A DNA stretch of 64,000 nucleotides from NCBI RefSeq assembly GCF_041146395.1, contig NC_090989.1, forward strand, positions 173,631,501 to 173,695,500, read 5' to 3'. A model generated the notes under the pieces. The model did not search any database. It saw only the letters and a program-made list of their open reading frames with translations, and was not told where the DNA came from. Positions 38,085-50,430 of the stretch are shown piece by piece; position 1 is the first letter of the stretch, and each line of letters begins with the position of its first letter. A program made the translations under genes and the position numbers. The DNA is from Eulemur rufifrons. Lineage: Eukaryota; Chordata; Mammalia; Primates; Lemuridae.

Positions 38085-38570
38085 AACACTACTTATTGGA
38101 ATTTATCCTAAGGAAATAATCTGAAATTCAGACAAACATTTTACACAAAGATGTTAACAGTAGCATTACTTACAAAAAAAAAGAAAGAAAACCTAAAAAC
38201 CACTCAATTGTTCGAAAAACAAGGAGCTATTAAGTATACTACATTTGAGTGGAATATCATATTGGTCATATAAAATGAGGTTTAAAGAGTTTTTTAAAAA
38301 CATGGGAACATGGTTATGTTATGATGCTAAGTTTAAAAAATGGAATGTAAAATTTCATATATAACATAAGATGTAAAATTGTATGTACAATGTCATTATG
38401 ACTATGTTAAAAATGAATGTAGAAAAATGGGGAAAAAAATGCCAAAATGTCGATAGCTGCTACTTCTGGATAGTGGAATTATGGCTAAATTACTTCCTAC
38501 TTATTTATCCCTTTATTATTTTCCAAATTTTCCACCATGATCTCATGTATGGGTACACATACACAAACAC
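38085..38570 (+). repeat. Old L1 (L1ME-like) 3' end in intron
   Basis: Includes cttattggaatttatcctaa, cacaaagatgttaacagtag, ggaacatggttatgttatg and gctacttctggatagtgg, a decayed ORF2 end plus 3' UTR. Inserted antisense to FRMD4B. Confidence 0.75.
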
Positions 38571-39762
38571 ACAATAGGAATCTTTAAATAGCTTCTAATT
38601 TCCTGTGCATTATGTCCCTTCTGACATCAGTCTCCTCTATCAGGCTATCTTGGGCTGCCTGAAATATAATAAATGGGCAGACGTAAAAACAGATTTTTCT
38701 CTAAAAATGTTTAACACTTCCGGAGTCCAATGAAAGTGGTGTTAAGGACATTAGAACTTATGCATGAAATGTTTGATATCATTTCTGAGTCAACAAGAAG
38801 GAAAGTAAAATTACACAAACATGAAAAATATTTGCAAGTATATTATTACAAAATGATTAGAACTGAATTGAAAAGGTTCAGCTCAAATTTGGGGCCTGTC
38901 ATTTTGGTTCTTGCTCCTAACTGATTTTCAAGCATTATTTACAGAAGTCCACGCTATCTGATATCCTCTGAAGTATATTTTCAATAAAATTCTATTTTGA
39001 GCATACCCTTTGTTGAGTTGAGACAATTGACTTGATATTTCAAGCCAAGAAAAACTCTTGCTGAATGTGGAGAAGACAAACAAGGCTTTTGGGGTTGAAT
39101 ACCTCCAATTTGCTTGTGACACTGAATGCCTTAACAAAGAAACTGCTAACCTCTTAAATTCACCAGTGCAGAAACTTTTCTAACTTGTAGTCTGTATAAA
39201 TCTTTTATGCCTGAAGCAATCTGACTTAAAGGAGTCAAAATTAAATTTTCTAAAAAAAAACAACCAGAAAATACTCTATCTACTTCTTGGCACCATGGGT
39301 GTGGATTTTATCTTGTGAGAAACTGATAGGGAGAAATGACCTCTTCAAACTTAACTCCTCGTGTGTATAAAAAGAATTGAAAAAACATGTAATGCAGAGT
39401 TTGCAATTAAAAAAAATCCATTTTAACAAACTGTTCTTGTATATTTTCTCTAACGTTTACAAAGAACTACTTTTACAAATAGGACAGCTGGCTGCGTCTG
39501 TTGCTGCTTAGTGAACAGAGGCTCAGACACAGAAAGGCAGCAAATGTTTGAAATCCAGCCTACCAACTGTCTATGGGGAACCTCACTATAAACAACAGCC
39601 TTTTTGGGAGTAGAGGTATTTTTCCTGCAAGGTTCCAGAAAAGACTTTAACAGACAAATCAATAATATAGTTTCAAGCACTGCAACAACAATAAAAAAAC
39701 CCCTTCAGACTCAGAATTGAATGTACAGACTCTAAGAACAGGGCCGAATTTGAATGAGCTAT

Positions 39763-39978
39763 TAGGAGTCAGCAAACTTTTTCTTAAAGGGCCAGATATT
39801 TTTGGTTTTGTTAGCCTTAAGGTCTCTGTTGCAACTGCTCAGCTCTGCCCTCATAGTGCAAAAACAGCCATAGATAACATGTACATCCATGAGCATGGCT
39901 GTTTTCCAATAAAACTTTATTTGCCAAAACAGGTGGCAGCTGGATTTGGCCTGTCGGCTATAGTTTACCAACTCCTGA
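39763..39978 (+). repeat. hAT-Charlie MITE (MER3/MER58-like)
   Basis: Shows agtcagcaaactttttctta, agggccagatatttttgg, gcaaaaacagccatagataa and tccaataaaactttatttgc, ending ttaccaactcctg. Lies in the intron before the last coding exon. Confidence 0.8.
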
Positions 39979-40067
39979 GTTAGATTATTCAATGTTCGTG
40001 AAGTAGGATCCCTAAATTCTTTTGAACAGGACCAGGCTCCTAGAACTTTCGAGCACTGTTTTCTCAC

Positions 40068-40200
40068 CTGCTTGGAGAGGGCAAAGGATTATAGACGTTT
40101 CCATAGCAGCTGGTGTAAGAAGAATGTGCTGGGGTCTCGTAGTCAGATAGCCCTATGGTTAACTGGGTCCTCCAGTTCCCGGAAGCATTTGTAGAAGACA
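40068..40200 (-). CDS. FRMD4B: FRMD4B penultimate coding exon
   Basis: 133 nt, bounded by acceptor tttctag and donor GTGAGA. It enters with two bases completing a Val codon and leaves with two bases of an Arg codon. Encodes 43 full residues beginning SSTNASGNWRTQ and including the Tyr-rich segment YTSCYGNVYNPLPSPS. No known domain; it continues the conserved C-terminal tail of the FRMD4 family. Separated from the last exon by a 3.8-kb intron that holds an L1ME tail and a hAT fragment. Confidence 0.94.
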
Positions 40201-40289
40201 CTAGAAATAAAAATGAAAAGAGAGATAAAATTAGTGGAAGTATTCAAAGTGAACATTGTTTAGGTCACTCAGAAGTGCATCATAATCAG

Positions 40290-40560
40290 CTGTTGTGCAG
40301 AATAGACAGGAAGACCCAGGGTTTGGAATCAACAGAGTTCCTATGCCAGTTTGGTGAATTACTGGCTGTGTGACCTACGATAAATAGTTTATCCTTTACA
40401 AGCCTCAGTTTCTTCATCCGCAGAGTGGGGAATCATAACCTAAATACGTTCTGTACAGGTATAATACCAGATTAAATAAGATAATCCTGAAAATCTTTAG
40501 CACTATGCCTGATGCAGAGTGCACATTCAATAACTATTATTGTTGTTATTAATGGGAATA
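40290..40560 (+). repeat. MIR SINE
   Basis: Reads ggtttggaatcaacagag, ttactggctgtgtgacctac, gcctcagtttcttcatccg and ttcaataactattattg. Confidence 0.85.
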
Positions 40561-41309
40561 AGGTTAATTAAAAGACAAATTGTCAAGTAAAAACTAATTT
40601 GAAAAACAACCCAACAGACAAGCCAAGAAAAAAATTCTCATATATTGAGAGAATCTTCCCGTTCAAGCTATGGTGTCTGAATACACAAGGCTTCAGCAGT
40701 AAAGGGAAGGTGATGAGCCTGGGTTTGTCAGTCGCCTTTGGAGGAAAAGCATTCGGTAAGGTGACTTGTTGAGACTTGACTATTCCTCAGCCAAAGGCAA
40801 CACTGGCCACTAGCAAGATCAAGGCTATCTTTTGCCTTAAGAAAAGATGTGGGGGGAGGAAGCGGCAGGGAGGGCTGGGGGATGGTGTTAATTAGTACAG
40901 GAAAGAATTCAAGAAGAGGGGATTTAGTTTTTCAGAGGGACTGAACTGGAACAAGATCAGAGTATAATTTGGGAGCAAAGGCCAATGAACACTTCATTGC
41001 TGGGTGTTTGCCGTCCTCGCTATAAAACCAGTCCTGCTCCATGCCTGGGATGCACGAGGAAACCACAATGCCACGCTGTTCGTCCAAGACAACAAAGCAG
41101 CCCTGCTCAGGGATCCTTCCTGCTCTGTTTCCTGTTCCTGGCTCCCGGCCTAATTCTCTTCTCTCTCACACCCACAAAGTACCTGTGATCGCTGTGGGAC
41201 AAACACACTTCAAAATTCACCTGTGGCCCTGGATGCCATGAGGTTTGGACTAACAGCTGCAACACACTCACTTTCAGCCTCCAAGAAAGTTTCCTGACTC
41301 TAAGTCAGA

Positions 41310-41560
41310 GGCTCTGAGGCTTAGTGGTTAAGATGTCAGAGCTGGGATAAAAGCCCCCATGCCACCACTTGCTTGCTTGGGGGCTTGGGCAGGATCATTC
41401 AAACTCTCTAAGCCAGAGTTGCCTCAGCTGCAAAATCAGGATAGCAATGGTAAACAACAACAGCAACCACTATATAGAACCCCTACCTATGTGAAATGGG
41501 AAAGTGCTGCGTGGCACACAGGAAGCTGCCAACAAATGGTGGCTGTCATTACTACTAAAA
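41310..41560 (+). repeat. MIR SINE, diverged
   Basis: Includes ggcttagtggttaagatgtc, ggataaaagcccccatgcc, ttgcctcagctgcaaaatc. The 3' part is rearranged. Confidence 0.6.
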
Positions 41561-42429
41561 CTGACTCACCAAGAGAGCCCTCAGGTGGCTGGAAGGGTCT
41601 CCAAAAACCCTTACTACTTTGGCAAATAAATTAGAAATTTATCTCTCCAAGAGAATAATGCATGCCTGTTGTAAAACATTTCTGTAGCTATAAAATGGAG
41701 ATTGGAATGAGGAAAATTCCAGAAGGGAATTCTGAGAGCACTGATTCCATCCCTCTAATTCCTTAAAAAAGTGATACTTCTTGGTCTGTGAGGACAAAGC
41801 CTGCTGGTGTCAGCAAAGCTCACACCACATCTGAAACAGGAAGTGATAACTCAAGTCTCACCTTTGCCCTTGACATTCAGCCAACAGCCAGGAATGTTGA
41901 GATTCCTGAGTTACACCTGCTTCTCCCTCTGCTCCAGCCCTGGGGCCCTGATGACTGTCCACATGCATATCAGCCCTCCTTATTTGGTTTTATCCTTGTA
42001 GTGCTCTGCCCAGGTCTGTAAAAGTTTCTCATGCAACACCCTGAACTTCAGGGGGAAGAAAGGCGTTCTCTAGGTCAGAGCCATGAATCACAAAATTACA
42101 GGAGCCTTTTCATATGCTAGATGTGGTAATAGATGTGACAACCCTAGTGGAAGTCCAAAGTCCTACACAAATAGGAGAGAACTTGAACCCAAATAGAAAT
42201 CTCCATGGAAACACCCCGTGTCAACAAGCTCACGAAACTTTTAATGGTACAGTTTTCACTGACTATTACACAATGACTCAGTAATCCCCATACTATGTCT
42301 CACTAAGATATCATGCTTGTAAGGGAGGAGGCAAGACTCATGACCTCAGGTTTGCTGGCAGTTCAAGAATTCATTCATTTCTTAGAGTTTTACGGTTGCT
42401 TAATTTTTATACATTCCTCTGGCTGGTGA

Positions 42430-42520
42430 CCAGACTCTGAGCTCATCGTGGCCAGGAACTAGTTCAACACTGGGTCCTCAGCATCTTGGATGTATCTGCT
42501 CATTGGCTGAATAAATGACA
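42430..42520 (+). repeat. L2 LINE 3' fragment
   Basis: Contains cagactctgagctcatcgtg, gccaggaactagttc and ttggctgaataaatgac, the L2 terminal region. Confidence 0.55.
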
Positions 42521-42962
42521 CCATAAGCAGACCCTCCCCTATGCCCCATTTCTCTGCTTAAAGTACTTGGCACCGCTGGGGGTGTGCAGGAAGTCCTCCA
42601 CGGATGTTAGTGTAGTTAGGGGCCAAAGTCAACATAAAGGATTTAAAGGAAATATCTCCTCTAATCAAAATTATCTTTGAAAATCTCTTAAGTCAACCAT
42701 AAAGTGGAGTATATGTGAATAATGAATTAAGATATGCAAATTCCTTGCAACAGTGCTCAATAAACGGCTGCTCCTATCAGAATTATTATAAGCCGTCAGC
42801 AGGTACTTGAGCATTCAAGACAGTCTTTAGATGATCAAATCTTGGTGGTGAACAGGGATGGATGTGTAACTGTAATGTTTTCTGCCTACCTGAAGGGTTT
42901 ACTCCAGCCTTTTAAAATAACAAACCTCAATGACTTGAACACATATAAGAAATGTGACTGTC

Positions 42963-43268
42963 GCCGGGCGCAGTGGCTCATGCCTGTAATCCTAGCACTC
43001 TGGGACGCCGAAGCGAGAGGATCGCTTGAGCTCAGAAGTTTGAGACCATCCTGAGCAAGAGCAAAACCCCTGTCTCTACTAAAAATAGAAAAATTAGCCT
43101 GGCATAGTGGCGCACACCTGTAGTCCCAGCTACTCAGGAGGCTGAGGCAGGAGGATCGCTTGGGCCCAGGAGTTTGAGGCTACACTGAGCTACGATGACA
43201 CCACTGCACTCTACCCAGGGCAACAGAGTGAGACTCTGTCTCAACAAACAAACAAACAAACAAACAAA
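42963..43268 (+). mobile_element. Alu, strepsirrhine type, in FRMD4B intron
   Basis: Bounded by a perfect 16-bp target-site duplication, aagaaatgtgactgtc, at 42947-42962 and 43269-43284. Tail is a (CAAA)n repeat. Antisense to the gene and only 0.3 kb from the 812-nt exon. The exact duplication implies a relatively young insertion. Confidence 0.96.
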
Positions 43269-43592
43269 AAGAAATGTGACTGTCAATGCAAGACCTAGGA
43301 AAGATAAAATATGTGAAAGCCCCTAACCAAGGGTAGCACATAGAGTACATGCTCAATAAATGTCTGTTGGATGTGAATCTACAGTTTGCTTCATTAGACT
43401 CATGTGTACGGTGTTCTCTGGAGAGCCAGAGAGAACTGTTTTTAAGTTAGCAATTCTTACTGTGGGGTTCCACTGAACGGCTACCACTCTCATGACCTTG
43501 GGTACTGGTCTCATGATCCTTGCGGGGAGTGGTTTGGGCCGGGCATGATGTAAATGAAATCCAGGTGTCGCGTGCTCCCTCAGTGTTCTTAC

Positions 43593-44404
43593 CTGAAGAG
43601 TAGGAGGATGCGCGACTGCTTGGAGAACAGGGTACTTGCAGCCCGGCAAACCCTAGGCACCTCTGTGATCCTCTGTCCGAGTCGAAGCTAGTCTGTGGGC
43701 TGTGTCCCTGATCCTTCTGCCCAGAGGCCCGCTGGTACCAGCCACGCAGATGCTCAGCGACTAAGGCCTTGTGGATGTTTTTGGTGATGTGCTCAGATTT
43801 CGAGGCAGCTTTCCTCGGCAGCCGGAGAGTTGCATATGGGTTATGGGGCACCCGATCGACCTCGTCTTCATGAAAGGATCTGCTGTAGTCCCTTTGGCGG
43901 TCATATCCATAGTGGGCTGAGGCCCGGTAGGAAGGATTGACACTATACTGTCCCTCCGTGTCATTCTCATAGACATAGCCGCCACTGTAATAAAGGTCAC
44001 ACTCTGCGTATGGCGTGTACCCGGCAATATAGTAACTGGAAGAAGGTGGCTCCTGACTCTTCGTGTAGACGCCATTCCTCAAACTATCCTTCTGTGCCAG
44101 GTTGGGCATGCTTCCTGAATTTGAAGTAGACACGTTCTGTTTCTTTGACCTTCTCCGCCCCCTGGCACGAGTGTCCAGAGTCTGGGTGGTGTAATAAGGG
44201 CCAGTGACTGGTGTCACACAGTAATATTCTGTGCTCGATTGGCTGGTGTAGGAAGACCCGTCGTCGAGGATTTCGGTGCTGCTGCTTCTTTGGGATTTGG
44301 AGAGGGAGAAAAATGGCTTTTCGCTGTCCATCTCAGAGAGCAGGTGCGACTGGGACTCCAGGCTCCCACTCCGCTGGCGGCAGTGCTGAGATGAAGATTC
44401 GGGT
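43593..44404 (-). CDS. FRMD4B: FRMD4B large C-terminal exon (812 nt)
   Basis: Acceptor ctttcag, donor GTAAGA. 270 complete residues plus split codons at both ends. The first part is Ser-rich (SQRSSSTEILDDGSS); the middle is Tyr-rich, with 18 Tyr in about 115 residues (for example TPYAECDLYYSGGYVYEN) and a basic patch RARGRRRSKKQ. The last third carries RVPHNPYATLRLPRK and the KNIHKALVAEHLRGWYQRA helix-like stretch. No enzymatic domain; it is probably largely disordered, with a conserved C-terminal module. A longer open frame continues into the upstream intron to a Met near 44574, but the in-frame acceptor AG and family conservation place the exon start at 44404. Confidence 0.95.
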
Positions 44405-44769
44405 CTGAAAGAGAAGAAGGAAAATTTATAAAAGCCAAGGAGACCCCAAAGGGGAGAAAAGAACACCATGCTGAGTGATTGAATAGCTCTTGAATTGCAA
44501 TGGGACTCTGCAGGCTTCCAAAGCTGACTGCGCAATAGAATCCAGTTGTTCACAGAGGCCATTGGTTCACACATAAGTTCATTACCAAAGTCAAATGAGA
44601 AAAAAACCAGGTTCTATCAGTTGTGCAAGCCCATCCTTCCCCGAAGGTAGGGAAGATATAAACAGATGATGCACAGCCTGCATTCAAAGCCTGAAAAAAA
44701 CCCTAGCATGTCTTTGGAGGGTCCTCTCTTCCTACGGGATATTAAGATGTGTTAGACTAGGGTGGAGGT

Positions 44770-45000
44770 CAGAGGTATCTGGGTTGAGTCATGGCCGTGC
44801 CTTTTCCCAGCTGTATGAGCTCAGGCAAGATATTCAACCTCCCTAAATCTCTCTTCCTCTTTTGTAAAATGAAGACAAGACCAATATCTAACATCTACCT
44901 CCTAACAGGCTTGTTCTGAGGCCTAAATAATATAGTGCATATAAAACATTTAGCATAGCACTCAGTAAACACTTCAAAATGCTTCTGTTGTTATTATCTT
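44770..45000 (+). repeat. MIR SINE
   Basis: Contains gtatctgggttgagtcatg, gctgtatgagctcaggcaag, ttcctcttttgtaaaatgaa and agcactcagtaaacac. Lies between two coding exons. Confidence 0.75.
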
Positions 45001-45262
45001 TATCCTCACCATTGAATAATGAATGGTAAGATGCGCTTGGGAAAATTAAGGTAGCAAAAATCTAATATACACTCGAACAAATCACGTACATTTTCCTTGC
45101 CAACATATTTTGAAATTTTAAGTTAGCAGAAAATGTAGAACCATAAAAGAGGGTTCTGTTGCAGAGAGTCACTTGAACTGATTTAAAAAACACAACAAAG
45201 CAACCCAGAACCTCAAAATAAACAACAACAGAGCCAAAGCCACGGGAACGAAGCTGTCTTAC

Positions 45263-45382
45263 TCCAAGTGGCTGCTGCTGTAGGCGTTTCGGGTAAGAAC
45301 TGGCGTGGTGGGCATGCTCCGTCCTCCCTGCGGCCGCCTCTCCAGAGTTTTGTAAGGGCTGCTGTGTGTCGACAGCATTTCT
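45263..45382 (-). CDS. FRMD4B: FRMD4B exon, 120 nt
   Basis: Acceptor atcacag, donor GTAAGA. The correct frame is fixed by its neighbours: one base completes Arg, then 39 residues, then two bases of Glu. It reads EMLSTHSSPYKTLERRPQ and PTTPVLTRNAYSSSHL, a stretch shared by both FRMD4 paralogs. The two other minus-strand frames are also open across the exon and give longer ORFs, so naive ORF calling picks the wrong frame here. CpG-rich compared with the introns. Confidence 0.94.
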
Positions 45383-45705
45383 CTGTGATGATAAAAAGAA
45401 GAATTTGGGAAATGATGAGTCTCCCAACATCTCTGGCAGACTTGTCATAAGCTGATATGAAACTTACTGGAAGTGGAAGGAAAGAGAACACAGGGAGAGA
45501 GATGAGAAGGGTGTCTCTGTGGTTTAGTATCCTGGTACGTCCTAGATGAGTTTTAGGGGAAGCACATATGGTCTGACTTTTTGAGTCATAAACAGTAAGC
45601 ATAAAATAAAAGGCTTTTTAAAAAGAGTATACTGATCACTTTACCCACTACTGGACTAAAAAAAAAAAAAAAAAAAAAAAGAATGCACTAAATGAAACAG
45701 AGGCG

Positions 45706-46412
<707 letters not shown>

Positions 46413-46496
46413 CAACATCCTTAAGTCACTTTGTTCACTTCCCAGCACAGTGAGAACACAATTTGAGGTTAATTTTTTTAAATTAAAAATAGTCTT

Positions 46497-46679
46497 GGCC
46501 GGGTGCAGTGGCTCACGCCTGTAATCCTAGCAGTGCCTGTAGTCCCAGCCACTTGGGAGGCTCAGGCAGGAGGATTGCTTGAGCACAGGAGTTTGAGGTT
46601 GCAGTGAGCTATGATGATGTCACTGTACTTTAGTCCAGGAGACAGAGAAAGACCCTGTCTCAAAAGAAAAAAAAAAAAA
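46497..46679 (+). mobile_element. Internally deleted Alu
   Basis: Left arm start ggccgggtgcagtggctcac runs to cctgtaatcctagca and then jumps directly to gtgcctgtagtcccagccac of the right arm. About 110 bp of left arm and linker are missing, joining two related sequences, as expected for recombination between the arms. Confidence 0.9.
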
Positions 46680-47032
46680 CTTCATTAAATTTTTACTTGT
46701 TATAAGAGCAAGTCAAGTTCAATACAGAAAAGTTCAAAAATATAGATAAAAAGAAAAATTTAAATGTCCATAATCTGATACCTCACAATATAGCCAGTCT
46801 GTTTTTATATATTTTTCCTGAGCATATATACTTACAAGTATATATACTTTTTAACAACAAAAAATGAAATCTTACTTATATTCTCTTTTAAACTTCACTT
46901 TTTGTTTGAACATTCTTATTAGGCAAAGCAAATAGTTGGTAATCCCCTCTTGAGTCCTAATTAAAAAAAAAAAAATAGTATTGATCCATGCGGCCAAATT
47001 CTGGCAAGAAACCACTGGTCTGTCATCTTTCT

Positions 47033-47343
47033 TTTCTTTTTTCTTTTTTTTTTTTTTTGAGACACTGTTCACTCTGTCACCCCAGCTAGAGTACAATGGT
47101 GTCATCATCGATCACTGCAACCTCCAACTCCTGGGCTCAAACGATCCTGAGGCCTCCTGCTCAGCCTCCCAAATAGCTGAGTCTACAGGCATTTGCCACC
47201 AAGCCCGGTTAACTTTTTCTACTTTTAGTAGAGACAAGGTCTCGCTCTTACTCAGCTGGTCTCGAACTCCTTCGCTCAAGCAATCCTCCTGCCTGGGCCT
47301 GCCAGAGTGCTAGGATTACAGGTGTGAGCCACTGTGACCAGCT
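47033..47343 (-). mobile_element. Alu, no linker insertion, in FRMD4B intron
   Basis: Target-site duplications tggtctgtcatctttct (47016-47032) and tggtcggtcatctttct (47344-47360), one mismatch. It runs in the same direction as the gene and opposite to the two Alus beside it. Confidence 0.94.
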
Positions 47344-47837
47344 TGGTCGGTCATCTTTCTAAAACCTGATCTCATTGCCCTGATAATATTTATCTGAGAC
47401 ATGGAGGAAAAATTGGATTATCTATTTTACAGATTATAAAATGAGTTTAAGTCCCACGTCTACTTGCAGGATCACAAGTCAGTCCTGTCACTTGGTTTGG
47501 CAGAGTGGTATCTAATGAGTTTCCTTAGCCCATGACTATGAAACCGAATTTTAAACACTGTACACAAATCCAGATGATAATTTATGTCCCTACAACTTAA
47601 TACAAATCAAACAGACTTTCAAAGCAAGGAAATAGCCAAGTGTGTTTTAAAAGACCTCTTAAAAACACTTGTACTTGCTGTCAACAACAAATATTTGGGT
47701 TACTTTCTATGCCTCAGTTTTACAAGATAATACCTTCTGAAAGGATAAATAAGAACATGCAAAAACGAATCAATCATTTTAGAGAAGAGATTTCCCAGCT
47801 TCAAGGCATTAACCTTGCTCACAATACGACCTCTTAC

Positions 47838-47985
47838 CTGGACTGCCTGGTATCCACAAACTGTTCATTGATGGATGACTTTCTGAAATGGATTCGCTCA
47901 ATACCTAGAGACTTGGGGGGAAGAATTCTTGGAGAATGAGGCACTGAACTTGATCGCTGTCCAGTAAGAGTGAAGGTGTCATTAG
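47838..47985 (-). CDS. FRMD4B: FRMD4B exon, 148 nt
   Basis: Acceptor attacag, donor GTAAGA. Two bases complete a Pro codon; 48 residues follow and two bases of Arg end it. Contains GQRSSSVPHSPRILPPKSLG and HFRKSSINEQFVDTRQS, Ser/Pro-rich with basic residues, resembling phosphorylation and 14-3-3-type contexts (RSSSVP, RKSSIN); that role is inference. It links the CUPID region to the long C-terminal exon. Confidence 0.94.
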
Positions 47986-48242
47986 CTGTAATAAGTAAAT
48001 GAACAAATGGAAAAATAAGTAGGTAAATAAGTAAGTAAATAAATACCTTGCTAACACCTCAAAGAAACTGGAAGACATGGTGTACAAAATGTTTTTCCAA
48101 AGATGATGTTTTTAGAAGTACATACCTTTCAAGAAGTTAATATTTATATTTTATACACTAGAAAAAAGAAATTACTGAACACTCTTCTGGGGCCTGAACC
48201 CATTTTTGACAATTCAATAGGTGCTGCTCTGAGCAAGTAAAT

Positions 48243-48406
48243 CAGTGGTCCTCAACCTTTTTTGCACCGGGACTGGTTTCATGGAAGACAACTTTTCCAT
48301 GGACTGGGGTTGGGGGTGGGAGGAGATGGAGTTTAAGTGGTGATGCGAGGTTCCTAACAGGCCATGGACCAGTATTGGTCCACGGCCCAGGGGTTGGGGA
48401 CCGCAG
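48243..48406 (+). mobile_element. hAT-Charlie MITE (MER1-like), complete
   Basis: 164 bp between perfect 8-bp target duplications aagtaaat (48235-48242 and 48407-48414), as expected for hAT transposition. Ends are cagtggtcctcaaccttttt and, reversed, ctgcggtccccaacccctgg. Internally deleted and non-coding. Confidence 0.9.
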
Positions 48407-49432
48407 AAGTAAATCACTCAGGTAGAATGGGTGATAGCTACAGCTTTAAAAAAGTTGTATTAAAGAAAAACTCCAAGGGCAAGAGGAAGTTGGCCTGGAT
48501 CATTTTTGTTCACCTTTAGTTTCAGAGTTCTTGGGCCTCTTTGGCCAAAGGCTCATCCTGTCCTTGAAAGTGAGAACACTGATTTATGCTGCATCATTAG
48601 AGACTTGCTATGTCCCCCACTGATATTTGCAATTTCACAAGGGAATGGCAAGCATGACCAAACCTCAGCTCAAAGGATGAATTCTGAAATGGTAGAATTT
48701 CATGCACCATAAAACTTGGGGAAGATAAAGCAGTGGGGGGTTGGCTTCCCGGAATTCTTCAAATCGCAAATCACATCACATAATAGCCAACTCATCTGAT
48801 TAAGTACAAAGGATTACAAGGAAATACTCTATCACTTGATATGAAACCCATTCCAGCACGACACGTATTGAACTAACACACATCATTATGATAGATACAA
48901 TCTACGTCTATAAAATGACAAAATGACACGTAACCCAATTCCTAAAACCTGTCTTTCTTCCTAAGCAAAATGAAAAACTTCCATTTATCCAGAATACAGT
49001 GATAATCTAAGTGTACACTATAATTTCCTGGTTTTGATATTAGATTCCAGATATATAAGATGTCAGCAGTGGGAAAAGCTTGGTGAAGGACTCTTTGTAT
49101 TACTTATGCGACTATCCAAGAGTCTATAATTACTTAAAAATACAAAGTTAAAAAAAAATTTAGAAAGCCTTAAAATCCTTACTGAGAGACTTATTTACTC
49201 GTGTTAGGGTACCCTGATTCCCTGAAGTCATGTGATTTATATGGTCCTGTTTTTAATGTTGAATTAACCCGAGTAGCTGTTAATCATATACCTGTTTTCC
49301 CAACTATTTTACATAAATATAAGTTATTCTATTCATCCCAAAAGAAAAACAAGTAGGCTTTATTTAACTAAAGAAATTAATATTTCAGAATATCTAATAT
49401 TTTTAAACCAAAAAAAGGGAAGAGCCACTTAC

Positions 49433-49489
49433 GATCATCATAGGTGGTGGTGTCAGACAAAGAGCTACTCTCTGATGGGATTATGTCTT
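49433..49489 (-). CDS. FRMD4B: FRMD4B microexon-like exon, 57 nt
   Basis: The smallest exon in the window. Acceptor cttcacag, donor GTAAGT. Encodes 18 full residues, DIIPSESSSLSDTTTYDD, flanked by split codons for Glu and Pro. Acidic and Ser/Thr-rich. Its length is a multiple of three and its phase allows in-frame skipping, so alternative splicing is possible, although nothing here proves it. Confidence 0.94.
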
Positions 49490-49998
49490 CTGTGAAGAAA
49501 AAAAGCTGCCTTTAGTATTAATATAATTCTGCATTTACACAATTAGAGTGAGTTTAAAGAAGCAATTTTCAATAGGGTGCATTTTATTTTCATTTAGATA
49601 AATGTAACTAATTACAGTACATTAAGAACAATTAACTATCATAAGAATTGACTCATTTACCACTGAATATCAGAACATCTTACGTACTGTATGAATATTA
49701 TATTGGATTATTTTTTAAAACAGAACAGACTTCAAGGGAGTTCTAGTTTTAAACTAGTTTTCAGTGTTTCCTCTACACTGGAAGAAAACTTTACCCTATA
49801 CATTTAGTGCTTACAACTGACATACTGTAAAAAATTTATGATTTCTTATCATAAATGCTAAACGTTATGTAAATCTACCTTGTATGTGAACCCTCATTTG
49901 AGAGTCCACTGTTAGTACAACTTATTTTTTTTGAGACCTCCCTGAAGAAAAGAGCCTTTTCTTAACACTTTTTGGTACATGAGTTTTTCAATTAGACC

Positions 49999-50206
49999 AG
50001 GGTTTCTCAATAGTGGCACTAGTGACATTTTGGACTGGGGGAGAATTCTTTGTTCTGGGGGCTGTCCTGTGTATTATATGACTTCCAGCCTTCAGCTACT
50101 GCCTGTCAGCAGCACCCTGCCTCTCAGTTTTGACAACCAAAAATGTCCTCAGTCATTGCCAAAGGTTTTCCAGGGAGGCAAAATTGCCCCTGGTTGAGAA
50201 CCACTG
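49999..50206 (-). repeat. MER20 (hAT-Charlie MITE)
   Basis: Reverse MER20 with both ends: cagggtttctcaatagtgg on the left and ctggttgagaaccactg on the right; inside gctgtcctgtgtattatatg and ttgacaaccaaaaatgtcc. Confidence 0.88.
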
Positions 50207-50209
50207 AGT

Positions 50210-50430
50210 TAGAGAGACCTGGGTTTAAATCTTGGTTTTGCCATTTTTTGGCTGTGAGACGTTGGGCAAATTACCCAAACCCTCTTAGAAGCATCACTTG
50301 GCTCAACTCTAAAAGGTGGGTACCAATAGTACCTGTGGCATAGTGCTGAGGTGAGGCCTTAGAATAATGGATGTAAAGTCTTTAACCCAGCTCCTGGCAC
50401 ATGGCAGTAAATGGTAGCTATACTTATGAC
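50210..50430 (+). repeat. MIR SINE
   Basis: Reads gagacctgggtttaaatc, gacgttgggcaaattaccc, aggtgggtaccaatagtacc and ctggcacatggcagtaaatg, immediately after the MER20. Confidence 0.85.

Noticed and set aside
43244..43268. (CAAA)n array considered as a CRISPR-like or satellite repeat
   Set aside because: It is the tail of the Alu at 42963; no spaced repeats of CRISPR type occur anywhere in this vertebrate DNA.
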